NCBI RefSeq assembly: GCF_009733845.1
Contig: NZ_WNXZ01000003.1
Span: 1 to 64,000 of the forward strand
Direction of reading: 5' to 3'
DNA length: 64,000 nucleotides
Source: Pseudactinotalea terrae
GTDB taxonomy: Bacteria; Actinomycetota; Actinomycetes; Actinomycetales; Beutenbergiaceae
The position numbers and the translations under genes were made by a program. Under the pieces are notes generated by a model, which was given only the letters and a program-made list of their open reading frames with translations, was not told the origin of the DNA and ran no database searches. Positions 45,329 through 54,657 of this stretch are shown in pieces. Within the stretch, counting starts at the first letter, position 1. Each line of letters begins with the position of its first letter.

Positions 45329-46896
45329 TGTTCGTTGCGCCGCACATCGAGTGGGCCGCCCTCGTCCCGGTCATGATCGTGCTGGGGGCTGCCGTGCTCG
45401 GCGTCCTCGTCGAGGCCTTCGTGCCCCGCACCTCGCGCCGTCTGGTGCAGGTGGTCCTTGCTGCGCTGGCGCTCGCCGGCGCGCTGGTCGCCGTCGTCTG
45501 GCGCTGGACCGTGGTGCAGACCAGCGGGCCGAGCGCGCTCGTGGCAGGGGCGCTCCGCGAGGATGCCCCCGCGCTGCTCATGCAGGCGTTGCTGCTGGTC
45601 CTGGCGCTGCTCGCGCTCCTTGTGATCGCCGACCGGGCGCGGAGCGAGGACGCCTTCACGCCCACCGCGGCCGCCATCCCGGGCTCGGAGTACGAGGACC
45701 AGGCTCGTCGGGCCGGGCTCGCCCAGACCGAGGTGTTCCCGCTGACCCTGTTCGCGGTCACCGGCATGCTGGTGTTCCCCGCCGCCGCGGACCTGCTGAC
45801 GATGTTCATCGCGCTCGAGGTGCTCTCGCTGCCGCTGTACCTGCTCGCCGGGCTGGCGCGACGCCGTCGCCTGGTCTCGCAGGAGGCGTCGCTGAAGTAC
45901 TTCCTGCTGGGTGCGTTCTCCTCGGCGTTCTTCCTCATGGGTCTCGCGCTGCTCTACGGGTACGCGGGCTCGGTTCACCTCGATGACATCGCCACGGCGG
46001 TCCCGCTGGTGGCCGGCATGGACGGGCTGCTGCTGGCCGGCTCGGCGCTGCTGATCATCGGCCTGCTCTTCAAGGTCGGCGCGGTGCCGTTCCACGCGTG
46101 GACCCCCGACGTGTACCAGGGTGCGCCCACGCCGATCACGGGGTTCATGGCCGCCTGCACCAAGGTCGCGGCGTTCGCGGCGCTGCTGCGGTTCGTCTAC
46201 GTGGTCACCCCGGGGCTGAGCTGGGACCTGGGCCCGATGCTGTGGGTCGTGGCCATCCTCACGATGGTGGTCGGCACCGTGCTCGCGATCGTGCAGACCG
46301 ACATGAAGCGCACGCTCGCCTACTCCTCGGTGGCGCACGCCGGGTTCCTGCTGCTCGCCGTGATCGCGCTGGACAGCCGCGGCATCTCGAGCATGGTCGT
46401 GTACCTGCTCGCCTACGGCCTCGCGACGATCGGGGCCTTCGGGCTCGTCTCGCTCGTGCGGACCAAGGACGCCGCGGGCAACCTGCTGGGCGAGGCCGGG
46501 CACCTCTCGGAGTGGGCAGGGCTCGGCCGCCGCAGCCCCGTGCTGGCGGTGTGCTTCGCGCTGTTCCTGCTCTCGTTCGCCGGCATCCCGCTGACGGCGG
46601 GCTTCACCGGGAAGTTCGCGGTGTTCTCCGCTGCGGTCGCCGGTGGCGCCTGGCCGCTCGTGGTGGTCGCGGTGCTGGCCTCGGCCGCTGCCGCGTTCTT
46701 CTATGTGCGGATCATCGTGCTGATGTTCTTCACGGAGCCTGCGACTGCCGAGGACGGTTCGGAGACGACCGTCGTGCGCAGCGAAGGCCTGACCGCGGTC
46801 GCCGTGGTCGTGTGTGCCGTGGGGACGATCCTGGTGGGTGTCGTGCCGAATGCTGTTATCGCGCTGAGCGACCAGGCGTCTAAGTTCTTGCTGTGA
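45328..46896 (+). CDS. nuoN: NADH-quinone oxidoreductase subunit N
   Basis: A 522-residue antiporter-like subunit. Conserved segments are MFIALEVLSLPLYLLAGLAR (coupling Glu), KVGAVPFHAWTPDVYQGAPT and AYSSVAHAGFLLLAVIAL. About fourteen helices. It is the last nuo gene; its stop overlaps the GTG start of the prenyl diphosphate synthase by 4 bp, so the two are cotranscribed. Confidence 0.96.
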   Translation: MFVAPHIEWAALVPVMIVLGAAVLGVLVEAFVPRTSRRLVQVVLAALALAGALVAVVWRWTVVQTSGPSALVAGALREDAPALLMQALLLVLALLALLVIADRARSEDAFTPTAAAIPGSEYEDQARRAGLAQTEVFPLTLFAVTGMLVFPAAADLLTMFIALEVLSLPLYLLAGLARRRRLVSQEASLKYFLLGAFSSAFFLMGLALLYGYAGSVHLDDIATAVPLVAGMDGLLLAGSALLIIGLLFKVGAVPFHAWTPDVYQGAPTPITGFMAACTKVAAFAALLRFVYVVTPGLSWDLGPMLWVVAILTMVVGTVLAIVQTDMKRTLAYSSVAHAGFLLLAVIALDSRGISSMVVYLLAYGLATIGAFGLVSLVRTKDAAGNLLGEAGHLSEWAGLGRRSPVLAVCFALFLLSFAGIPLTAGFTGKFAVFSAAVAGGAWPLVVVAVLASAAAAFFYVRIIVLMFFTEPATAEDGSETTVVRSEGLTAVAVVVCAVGTILVGVVPNAVIALSDQASKFLL

Positions 46897-47891
46897 CCTC
46901 GACCCCTCTGCCCCTGGGCGACGACCGACTCGAGGAGGAGCTCCTCACCGAGCTCGAGGACGTCGAGCGCCGCCTCAACGAGGCGGCGGCCCACGCGAAC
47001 CCGTTGGTGCAGTCGCCCGCCCGGCACCTCATGGACGCGGGCGGCAAGCGCCTGCGGCCCGTGCTGGTGATGCTGACCTCCCACTTCGGGTCGGGCATCA
47101 ACGCCCAGGTCCGCACCGCCGCCGTCGCGACCGAGCTCACGCACCTCGCCACGCTCTACCACGACGACGTCATGGACGATGCGCCGCTGCGCCGTGGTGC
47201 GCCGAGCGCGCAGCACGTGTGGGGCAACTCCGTCGCCATCCTCACCGGCGACCTCCTGTTCGCGCGAGCCTCCCAGATGGTTGCCGAGCTCGGTCCGGTG
47301 GCGGTGCGGATCCAGGCTGAGGCGTTCGAGCGCCTCGTGCTCGGCCAGCTCCACGAGACGCTCGGTCCGGGTGAGGGCGAGGACGCCGTCGAGCACTACA
47401 TCAGGGTGCTCTCCGACAAGACCGGCTCCCTCATCGCGGCCGCCGCCAACTACGGGACGCTGTTCTCCGGCGCGGACGAGAGCTCGATGCGCGCCTCGGT
47501 CGCGTACGGGGAGAAGGTCGGTGTGGCCTTCCAGCTTGCCGACGACGTCATCGACCTGATGTCCGACGCCGAGACGCTCGGCAAGGAGCCCGGCACCGAC
47601 CTGCGCGCCGGCGTCGCCACGATGCCGGTGCTGCTGCTGGGCGCCCGCGAGGCCGCCGGAGAGGTGGACGAGGTCGGCGCCAGCATCCTCGCCGATCTCG
47701 GCTCCGAGGACGAGGAGGTCCGCGCGTCCACGCTCGGCCGGCTCCGCGTGCATCCCGTGCTCGAGGAGGCGCGCACGCTGGCGCGTCAGTGGGCCGCTGA
47801 CGCGGTTGCCGAGCTCGACGTGCTTCCCGACTCCGCTGCCAAGCGAGCACTCGTCGCGTTCGCCGACATCGTCGTGGACCGTCTCGCCTGA
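46893..47891 (+). CDS. Polyprenyl diphosphate synthase
   Basis: A 332-residue trans-prenyltransferase that makes the isoprenoid chain used for menaquinone. The first Asp-rich motif is DDVMD (91-95) followed by LRRG, the second is DDVID (217-221) in FQLADDVIDLMSD, and GGKRLRPVLVML (51-62) binds the allylic diphosphate. The chain length (hepta- to deca-prenyl) cannot be read reliably. GTG start overlapping nuoN. Its place at the end of the nuo operon, with the reductase at the front, links quinone supply to complex I. Confidence 0.92.
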   Translation: MTSTPLPLGDDRLEEELLTELEDVERRLNEAAAHANPLVQSPARHLMDAGGKRLRPVLVMLTSHFGSGINAQVRTAAVATELTHLATLYHDDVMDDAPLRRGAPSAQHVWGNSVAILTGDLLFARASQMVAELGPVAVRIQAEAFERLVLGQLHETLGPGEGEDAVEHYIRVLSDKTGSLIAAAANYGTLFSGADESSMRASVAYGEKVGVAFQLADDVIDLMSDAETLGKEPGTDLRAGVATMPVLLLGAREAAGEVDEVGASILADLGSEDEEVRASTLGRLRVHPVLEEARTLARQWAADAVAELDVLPDSAAKRALVAFADIVVDRLA

Positions 47892-47908
47892 GTCGTCTCT
47901 CCTCGCCC

Positions 47909-47972
47909 AGTTCGTCGCAGATCGCCGAGTTCGTAGCGCGCACCCGACGAACTGGACGATCTGCGACGAACT
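47909..47972. repeat. Intergenic palindrome with nested arms
   Basis: Perfect 16-bp arms at 47909-47924 (AGTTCGTCGCAGATCG) and 47957-47972. A second pairing of CAGTTCGTCG (47908-47917) with 47945-47954 competes with it. It lies between the prenyl synthase and ligB. There is no T-tract, so it is not a standard terminator, though it may stop or stabilise the operon message. Confidence 0.65.
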
Positions 47973-48013
47973 CGCAACGCGACCATGTCGGGCGTCGGTG
48001 GCAAGGTGGGGTG

Positions 48014-49540
48014 ATGACGAGCCTGCAGCGGGTGGTCGAGGTCGCCGACGAGGTGGCCGCGACATCGAGCAAGCGTGCCAAGGTCGCCGCGCTGGCGGGG
48101 CTGCTGCGGGAGCTCGAGCCCGCAGAGGTGGTCCCCGCCGTCGGGATGGTGGTCGGCAAGCCCCGGCAGGGGCGCACCGGGGTCGGCTGGCGCACGCTCC
48201 GGAGCGTGCGGCCCGATCCGAGCCCGACGGCGTCCCTGTCCGTTCTCGATGTCGATGCGGCGCTCGATGCGCTGGCCCAGGCGGGCGGGAGCGGGTCCGC
48301 CGGGGTCCGGACCGAGGCGTTGCACGGCCTGCTCGGCAGGGCCACGGCGGCTGAGCAGGACTTCCTCTCACGGGTGCTCCTCGGTGACGTCCGCACCGGT
48401 GCGCTCGATGCGGCGGTGCTCGACGCCGTCGCGGCAGCCTCCGGGATCCCGGCCCCCACGGTGCGGCGATCGGCGATGCTCACGGGTGCGGTAGCCGAGA
48501 CAGCGCGGCTCGCGCTCACCGGCTCCGACCTGAGCGAGGTCGGCCTCACCGTCGGTGTGCCCGTGCTCCCGATGCTCGCGGGCACTGCAGCGTCGGCGAG
48601 CGAGGCGGTGAGCACCACCGGCGAGGCGTCGATCGAGGCCAAGCTCGATGGTGCACGGCTGCAGATCCACCGGATCGGCGGTGAGGTTCGCGCCTACACC
48701 CGCAGCCTGGCGGACATCACCGACCGGGTGCCCGAGGTCGTGGCGCTCGTGGCATCGCTGCCGGGAGGGGACCTCATCCTCGACGGCGAGACCCTGCGTC
48801 TCGGCGAGGATGGCCGGGCCAAGCCGTTCGCCGAGACCATGAGCCGGTTCGGCACCTACGGCGAGGGCCAGGTGGGCCTGTCCACTTTCTTCTTCGACCT
48901 CCTGCACGCCGATGGCGAGGATCTGCTCGACGAGCCGCTCCGCCGGCGGCGGCAGCTCCTGGCCGAGCGCGTGGGGCCGCACCTCGTGCCCGGTGAGGTG
49001 AGCGCGGATCCGGAGGTCGCGGAGCGGGTGCTCGCGGAGTCGCTCGCGGCAGGGCACGAGGGCATCGTCGTCAAGGGCGTCGACTCCACCTACGAGGCCG
49101 GTCGGCGTGGCAAGCGGTGGCTCAAGGTCAAGCCCGTGCTCACGTTCGACCTCGTGGTGCTCGGGGCCGAGTGGGGGTACGGGCGCCGTCAGGGCTGGCT
49201 CTCCAACCTGCACCTGGGTGCACGCGACCCCGAGGGCGAGTTCGGTCCGGCCGGCGGGTTCGTGATGGTCGGCAAGACGTTCAAGGGCCTCACGGACGCG
49301 CTGCTGCGCTGGCAGACCGAGTACTTCCCCACCATCGCTGTGCGCGAGGAGCCGGGCGTGGTCATGGTGGAGCCGAGCACCGTGGTGGAGATCGCGATCG
49401 ACGGCGTCCAGCGGTCCACGCGCTACCCGGGTGGGGTGGCGCTGCGGTTCGCGCGGGTCAAGCGGTACCGCACGGGTGACGACGCCAAACCGGTCGAGGA
49501 GAGCGACACGATCTCCTCGCTGCGCGCCCTGTTGCGCTGA
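48014..49540 (+). CDS. ligB: ATP-dependent DNA ligase, LigB type
   Basis: A 508-residue accessory DNA ligase. The N-terminal DNA-binding domain spans about residues 1-200. The nucleotidyltransferase motif I is EAKLDG with catalytic K210, followed by motif III-like STFFFDLLHADGEDL, motif IV EGIVVKG, motif V WLKVKP and a C-terminal OB domain. The size and architecture match mycobacterial LigB; it would be non-essential beside the NAD-dependent LigA. ATG 48014 is used; GTG 48011 is possible. A GGTGGGG sequence precedes it. Confidence 0.9.
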   Translation: MTSLQRVVEVADEVAATSSKRAKVAALAGLLRELEPAEVVPAVGMVVGKPRQGRTGVGWRTLRSVRPDPSPTASLSVLDVDAALDALAQAGGSGSAGVRTEALHGLLGRATAAEQDFLSRVLLGDVRTGALDAAVLDAVAAASGIPAPTVRRSAMLTGAVAETARLALTGSDLSEVGLTVGVPVLPMLAGTAASASEAVSTTGEASIEAKLDGARLQIHRIGGEVRAYTRSLADITDRVPEVVALVASLPGGDLILDGETLRLGEDGRAKPFAETMSRFGTYGEGQVGLSTFFFDLLHADGEDLLDEPLRRRRQLLAERVGPHLVPGEVSADPEVAERVLAESLAAGHEGIVVKGVDSTYEAGRRGKRWLKVKPVLTFDLVVLGAEWGYGRRQGWLSNLHLGARDPEGEFGPAGGFVMVGKTFKGLTDALLRWQTEYFPTIAVREEPGVVMVEPSTVVEIAIDGVQRSTRYPGGVALRFARVKRYRTGDDAKPVEESDTISSLRALLR

Positions 49541-49566
49541 GGCAGCCCCGGGCTCGACGGCGCCCC

Positions 49567-52215
49567 TCAGCTGGGAGATCCGCCCTCAGGGGTGAACTGG
49601 ATCATGTACTCCGGGATCCCGGTGAGCGCGATCACCCGCGGGGTAGGTATGCCTTCGCCGCTGGCCACCACGGTCCCCCAGTCCGACGGCCGCAGGGTGC
49701 CTCCGCTGCCCAGCGTCGCCTTGAGATCGGCGACCCGGTCCGGGTGGATCCGCACGAACGTGTAGATCTGAGTGCCGTGCACGTTCGTGCCCTGCATGAG
49801 GAGGGTCTCGTCCTCCAGCGTCCACGGCGACAGAGCCACCGGCGGCACAGGCGGCTCCTGGTTCTGCACCTTCGCCGCGATCTCGCGGAACCAGCGGGCG
49901 CGGGGATGCTGCTCGCCGAGCACGTCGTCGGCCGTGACGACGAGACTCGCGCACACCTCCTCCGCGAGGTCAACCGCGCCTGCCAGCCACGCGATCTCGG
50001 CGAGGCTGGCGAGAGCTGACAACGTCAGTGGGTGGCGTGGCCCGTGGCGGGTCGCGGCCATGTGAGCGGATGTCTGGCTGAAGAAGATCGCGTGCTCGAG
50101 GTCGTTGCCGCGGGCGTAGCAGAGCGCGAGATTGACGCGGGCGGTGTCGTAGGCCGCGCGGGAGGGGTCGACGCTGCCGATGTCGCTGACCAACGACTCG
50201 AGCGCCTCGATCGCCTCGTCGTTGCGTCCGAGGTCGCTGAGTGTCATCGCGATGTTGTTGCGGGTGACCCACAGCTCGGGACTGGCGTCGCCGTGCTGCG
50301 CCGCCACGATCTCGCGCACCCGGCCGAACAGCTCCAAGGACCGGTCGGCGTGATCCCCGGCGGACAGCGCCACCGCCAGGGCGTTGAGGTCGTAGGCGTA
50401 CGCCTCGTCGTGCTCGCCCCGTTCGTCGACGAGCGCCACGAGGACGTCGATCGCGTCGTGGACCCGGCCGAGGCTGCTCCACGTCTCGCCGAGCAGGCGG
50501 CGGGAGTTCAGCTGAGCGGTCCGATCAGCGCGCTCAGGAGCGCTGCTGAGCAGCGCCGCGAGTGTGCGGAGGCTGTCGACATCGGGTTGTTCACGCGCTT
50601 CCTCCACCAGGAGGTCGAACGAGTGCCACACCGGCGAGGTCCAGTCGGTGAAGCCCTCGGAGGCCAGTGACACCAACATCTGAGCCTGCCAGCGGCGTCG
50701 ACTGGGCGACAGGGCCGGTTCCCGCGGGTCGAGATGGGCCGCGAGCGCCTCGTGGAGGGTCTGACGCCGTCGTCGTCCGAGTCCTTCGTGCGCGGCTTCC
50801 GCAGCGACGTCGAGCTGCGCGGGTTCGTGGAACCGCCGGAGCCACTCGTCGACACGCCGGACCCACGCGTACACGCTCGCGTCCTGACCAGCCTGCGCCA
50901 GCACCTCCCGCACGGCGTCGTCGAGCCAGGGGAGAGCTGCGATGGCGGACGCCACGACGTCCGGGTCCCAGCTGCCGTCCTGGAACAGGCTGCCCGTCGT
51001 CCGCGGGGTGGTCAGCGCCGACAGCATGAGGGCGTCCCGAGTGGCTGGGGGAAGTTGGTTCCAGACGATGCGGTACAGGCCCTCGACGTCTCGCGGCAGC
51101 TCGTCGACATCCTCGGCGCGCAGGTCACCATCGGCGACCGCGTCCCTGATGCTCCGTACCGAGCATGCGATCTCCACCGTGAGCGGGGTGGTGAAGCGCG
51201 ACGCGAGCAACCGCCTGTCGGCAGGCGTGGTGGCCGGCAGCGCGTGCGCGACCAGGTGGAGCAGCGCATCCTGCTCGAGATCGGGCAGCTCGGTCGGCTG
51301 TCGCAGCCGGTGCACCCGCGCCGAGTGAACCTTCTGCAGCACCTCGGATGCCAGCGTCTCGCTCCGATCGAGCAGCCCCGGCCAGGCGGTCGCGATCACG
51401 ATCACCGGACCACGGGGCGCCGAGAGCACCTGGGTGAGGAACTCGACCAGGGAGGCGTCGCCGTCGTGCAGGTCCTCGACGACGATGATGACGGGCAGGC
51501 CGACCTGAGCGAAGGAGCCCAGGCTGGTGGCGAGCTCGGTGACGAGGTCGGTGCGCTCGCCCGGGCGCGCGTCGATCTCGGTGGGGGCCTGCCGGTCGGC
51601 CGACCATCGCTGCTGCTGGCGCCACACGACCCCGCCGGCCCACATCAGGAAGCCGAGGCCCGGTACCGCGGACCCCAGCACAGCCTCGGCAGCACGGCCG
51701 ATCCCCTCGTCGCGCAGCAGGGTCCCCAGCTCGGCAGCGTCCTCGCCGCGGAGCAGCCGGCCCAACCTCTCTCTGGTGCCGGCAAGCTCACGCCATCGGC
51801 GCTCGAGCGCGGGCGTGTGGGCCTCGACCTGGACGAGATCCTGGGCGAGCGCCTGCACGGCGGCGCCACTGCGGTGTGCGGAAGCCGTGATGCCCCACCA
51901 GAACCAGTGCGGCACAGCGCCAGGTGGTGGCGTGAACGTCGCTGGGTAGAGCCGCTTGCGGCGGCTCTCGAGCGTGAGTACCTCCTCGCCCACGGCGTCC
52001 AGCAGCGTCGGGGGCCAGTACCGGGGCTCCGGCTGCTGCGCGGAGAGCTTCGTGTACAGCTCCTGCAGCAGCCGCGTCTTGCCCCAGCCGGTACCGGCCT
52101 CGAGCGTGACGAGCCGGGGGCGGTTCGCAGCGGCCGTCTCCTCGACCTGCGCGAGCAGGTGCGAGACCAGCCGCACCCGTGCCTGGCCGACGAACGGGAG
52201 CGGGGTCCCGGTCAT
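49567..52215 (-). CDS. Large AAA/STAND-like ATPase with TPR region
   Basis: 882 residues. The N-terminal ATPase has Walker A GTGWGKT (41-47) and a Walker B-like VIIVVEDLHDGDASLVEFL, with a putative sensor region before residue 330. An alpha-helical middle part follows. A TPR-like array spans roughly residues 560-790 (for example SLGRVHDAIDVLVALVDERG and LGRNDEAIEALESLV). The last 70 residues form a distinct small domain (IYTFVRIHPDRVADLKATLG, then GIPEYMIQF) of unknown identity. There is no LuxR helix-turn-helix, no membrane segment and no adjacent partner. It could be a signalling or defence STAND NTPase; function is not known. Confidence 0.75.
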   Translation of the reverse strand: MTGTPLPFVGQARVRLVSHLLAQVEETAAANRPRLVTLEAGTGWGKTRLLQELYTKLSAQQPEPRYWPPTLLDAVGEEVLTLESRRKRLYPATFTPPPGAVPHWFWWGITASAHRSGAAVQALAQDLVQVEAHTPALERRWRELAGTRERLGRLLRGEDAAELGTLLRDEGIGRAAEAVLGSAVPGLGFLMWAGGVVWRQQQRWSADRQAPTEIDARPGERTDLVTELATSLGSFAQVGLPVIIVVEDLHDGDASLVEFLTQVLSAPRGPVIVIATAWPGLLDRSETLASEVLQKVHSARVHRLRQPTELPDLEQDALLHLVAHALPATTPADRRLLASRFTTPLTVEIACSVRSIRDAVADGDLRAEDVDELPRDVEGLYRIVWNQLPPATRDALMLSALTTPRTTGSLFQDGSWDPDVVASAIAALPWLDDAVREVLAQAGQDASVYAWVRRVDEWLRRFHEPAQLDVAAEAAHEGLGRRRRQTLHEALAAHLDPREPALSPSRRRWQAQMLVSLASEGFTDWTSPVWHSFDLLVEEAREQPDVDSLRTLAALLSSAPERADRTAQLNSRRLLGETWSSLGRVHDAIDVLVALVDERGEHDEAYAYDLNALAVALSAGDHADRSLELFGRVREIVAAQHGDASPELWVTRNNIAMTLSDLGRNDEAIEALESLVSDIGSVDPSRAAYDTARVNLALCYARGNDLEHAIFFSQTSAHMAATRHGPRHPLTLSALASLAEIAWLAGAVDLAEEVCASLVVTADDVLGEQHPRARWFREIAAKVQNQEPPVPPVALSPWTLEDETLLMQGTNVHGTQIYTFVRIHPDRVADLKATLGSGGTLRPSDWGTVVASGEGIPTPRVIALTGIPEYMIQFTPEGGSPS

Positions 52216-52224
52216 GGCCAGACT

Positions 52225-53181
52225 CTAGTGACTCCCACCCACTGGCGGGAGCTCGGGCGGGTGCGCGAGTCGGGCGGCTCGGGAGCTCCGGACGATGTCG
52301 ACGGTGAGGATCGCGAGCGCCAGCCACACGAACCCGAAGCCCCACCAGCGTGCTGGCGACATCTGCTCACCGAGCACCAGCACGCCGGCGATGAGCTGCA
52401 TGACCGGGGTGATGAACTGCGTCATCGCCACGGTGGCCAGCGGCAACCGCCGCGACGCCGCTGCGAACAGCACCAGCGGGATGGCGGAGGCGACGCCGCT
52501 GGAGACCAGCAGCGCGGCGTGCCCGAACGAGCCACCGAGGCCGACGTCGAGCCCGAACGTCGAGTCGCCGCTGCCCACGAGGAACACCAGGTAGAGGATC
52601 GCCGGCACGAGCAGCACCGTGGTCTCGATCGCGAGCCCGGGGATCGCCGTCACCCGGGCGCCGACCTGCTTCTTGGTGAGCCCGTAGAGCCCGAACGTGC
52701 CCGCCAGTGCGACGGCGATCCACGGCACGGCGCCGAGCCCGATCGCCATCACCACGATCCCGATCGCAGCCACCCCCAGTGCGGTCCACTGCGCCGGCCG
52801 GAGCTTCTCCCGCAGCACCACGACCGCGAGGCCGGCGCTGACGAGCGGGTTGAGGAAGTAGCCGAGCGACGCGTCGACCACCCGGCCCAGCCCCACCGCG
52901 ATCACGAAGATCAGCCAGTTGGAGGCGAGGAACAGGGCGCCGAGCGCGAGCCGCCCCAGCAGCCGGCGATCGGCCGCGAGCTTCCTCGTGCCGGCAAGCG
53001 CACCCGTGGCAGCGAGCACGATCAGGCAGACGAGGAACGTCCACACCACCCGGTGGGCGCTGATCTCGATCGCGCCCGCGGGTGCGAGCAGGTGGATGAA
53101 GAGCGGGAAGACGCCCCAGAAGCCGAACGCGCCGAGCGCCGCGGCCAAGCCGCGGCGCTCCTGCGAGTCTGAGACGTCCAT
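52225..53181 (-). CDS. EamA-family permease, RarD-like
   Basis: A 318-residue membrane protein with ten predicted helices and the RarD-type start GAFGFWGVFPLFIHLLAPAG, then EISAHRVVWTF, NWLIFVIAVGLGRVVDASLG and YFLNPLVSAGLAVVVLREKL. RarD proteins are drug/metabolite-superfamily transporters, first noted with chloramphenicol sensitivity; the substrate is unclear. It is 9 bp downstream of the ATPase gene start, in the same direction, so the two may share a transcript with rarD first. Confidence 0.87.
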   Translation of the reverse strand: MDVSDSQERRGLAAALGAFGFWGVFPLFIHLLAPAGAIEISAHRVVWTFLVCLIVLAATGALAGTRKLAADRRLLGRLALGALFLASNWLIFVIAVGLGRVVDASLGYFLNPLVSAGLAVVVLREKLRPAQWTALGVAAIGIVVMAIGLGAVPWIAVALAGTFGLYGLTKKQVGARVTAIPGLAIETTVLLVPAILYLVFLVGSGDSTFGLDVGLGGSFGHAALLVSSGVASAIPLVLFAAASRRLPLATVAMTQFITPVMQLIAGVLVLGEQMSPARWWGFGFVWLALAILTVDIVRSSRAARLAHPPELPPVGGSH

Positions 53182-53276
53182 CTCGCAGAACGGTACGCCT
53201 GTGAGCGCCCTTCCGACCCCACCATTGGCGCCGCCTACACTGGGCGACGGTCCATTTCACAGGCAGAGAGAGAACC

Positions 53277-54647
53277 GTGTCCGAGCCGCTGCGCGTGGCC
53301 GTTGTCGGAGCCGGCCCCGCCGGCATCTACGCGGCTGACATCCTGAGCAAGACCGACCTCGACGTCTCGATCGACCTGTTCGAGCGACTTCCTGCGCCTT
53401 ACGGCCTGGTGCGCTACGGCGTCGCGCCCGATCACCCGCGCATCAAGCAGATCATCGTGGCTCTCTACAAGGTGCTCCAGCGCGGCGACATCCGGCTGAT
53501 CGGCAACGTCGACTTCGGCGCCGACATCACGCTCGCCGATCTCCGCGAGCACTACGACGCCGTGATCTTCGCCACGGGCGCGATCCGGGACGCCTCGCTC
53601 GACATCCCCGGCATCGACCTGCCCGGCTCGTACGGCGCTGCCGACTTCGTCTCCTGGTTCGACGGCCACCCGGACGTGCCCCGCGAGTGGCCGTTGGAGG
53701 CCAAGGAGATCGCGGTGCTCGGCAACGGCAACGTGGCGCTCGACGTCGCGCGGATCCTTGCCAAGCACCCCGACGACCTCATGCCCACCGAGATCCCGGC
53801 GAACGTCGAGGCTGGCCTGCGCGCCAGCCCGGTCACCGACGTGCACGTGTTCGGCCGCCGCGGCCCCGCCCAGGTGAAGTTCTCGCCGCTGGAGCTGCGC
53901 GAGCTCGGCCACGTGCCGGACGTCGACATCGTGGTCTACCCCGAGGACTTCGACTTCGACGAGGGCTCGGAAGAGGCGATCCGGTCCTCCAACCAGACCA
54001 AGCAGGTCGTCAAGACCCTCACCGACTGGACGCTGCGCGACCCGAGCGAGCTCACCGCCTCCCGCCGCATCCACCTGCACTTCCTGCACCGCCCCGCCGA
54101 GATCCTCGGCACCGACCACGTGACCGGCATCCGCACCGAGCGCACCGAGCTCGCCGGCGACGGCACGGTGCGCAACACCGGCAAGTTCGAGGAGTTCGGT
54201 GTGCAGGCCGTGTACCGCGCGGTGGGCTACTTCGGCTCTCCGCTGGCCGACATCCCGTTCGACGACGCCGGAGGGGTCATCCCCAACGCCGGCGGTCGCG
54301 TGCTCGACGAGCGTGGTGAGCCCATCCCCGGCATCTACGCGACCGGCTGGATCAAGCGAGGCCCGGTCGGTCTGATCGGCAGCACGAAGTCCGACGCCCG
54401 CGAGACGATCGAGAACCTGACCCAGGATGCGGTGACCGGAGGCGAGGCCTTCCGCACCGCCGTGGTCCGGGACCCCGACGCGATCCTCGACAAGCTCAGC
54501 GACGCAGGCGTGGCCTACACGACCTGGCACGGCTGGGAGGTCCTGGACGCCCACGAGCGCGCGCTCGGCGAGGCAGCGGGACGCGAGCGGATCAAGGTCG
54601 TGCCGCGCGCGGAGATGACCGACATCTCACGCTCCGCGCTCGTCTGA
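53277..54647 (+). CDS. fprA: Ferredoxin-NADP reductase, FprA type
   Basis: A 456-residue adrenodoxin-reductase-like flavoprotein that exchanges electrons between NADPH and ferredoxin. FAD motif VAVVGAGPAGIYAADIL, PAPYGLVRYGVAPDHPRIKQ, NADP motif IAVLGNGNVALDVARIL, VHVFGRRGPAQVKFSPLEL and the C-terminal YATGWIKRGPVGLIGSTKSD are all diagnostic. GTG start at 53277 after AGAGAGAGAA. It is separated by 95 bp from the divergent rarD start. Confidence 0.94.
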   Translation: MSEPLRVAVVGAGPAGIYAADILSKTDLDVSIDLFERLPAPYGLVRYGVAPDHPRIKQIIVALYKVLQRGDIRLIGNVDFGADITLADLREHYDAVIFATGAIRDASLDIPGIDLPGSYGAADFVSWFDGHPDVPREWPLEAKEIAVLGNGNVALDVARILAKHPDDLMPTEIPANVEAGLRASPVTDVHVFGRRGPAQVKFSPLELRELGHVPDVDIVVYPEDFDFDEGSEEAIRSSNQTKQVVKTLTDWTLRDPSELTASRRIHLHFLHRPAEILGTDHVTGIRTERTELAGDGTVRNTGKFEEFGVQAVYRAVGYFGSPLADIPFDDAGGVIPNAGGRVLDERGEPIPGIYATGWIKRGPVGLIGSTKSDARETIENLTQDAVTGGEAFRTAVVRDPDAILDKLSDAGVAYTTWHGWEVLDAHERALGEAAGRERIKVVPRAEMTDISRSALV

Positions 54648-54657
54648 CGGAGCGGCC

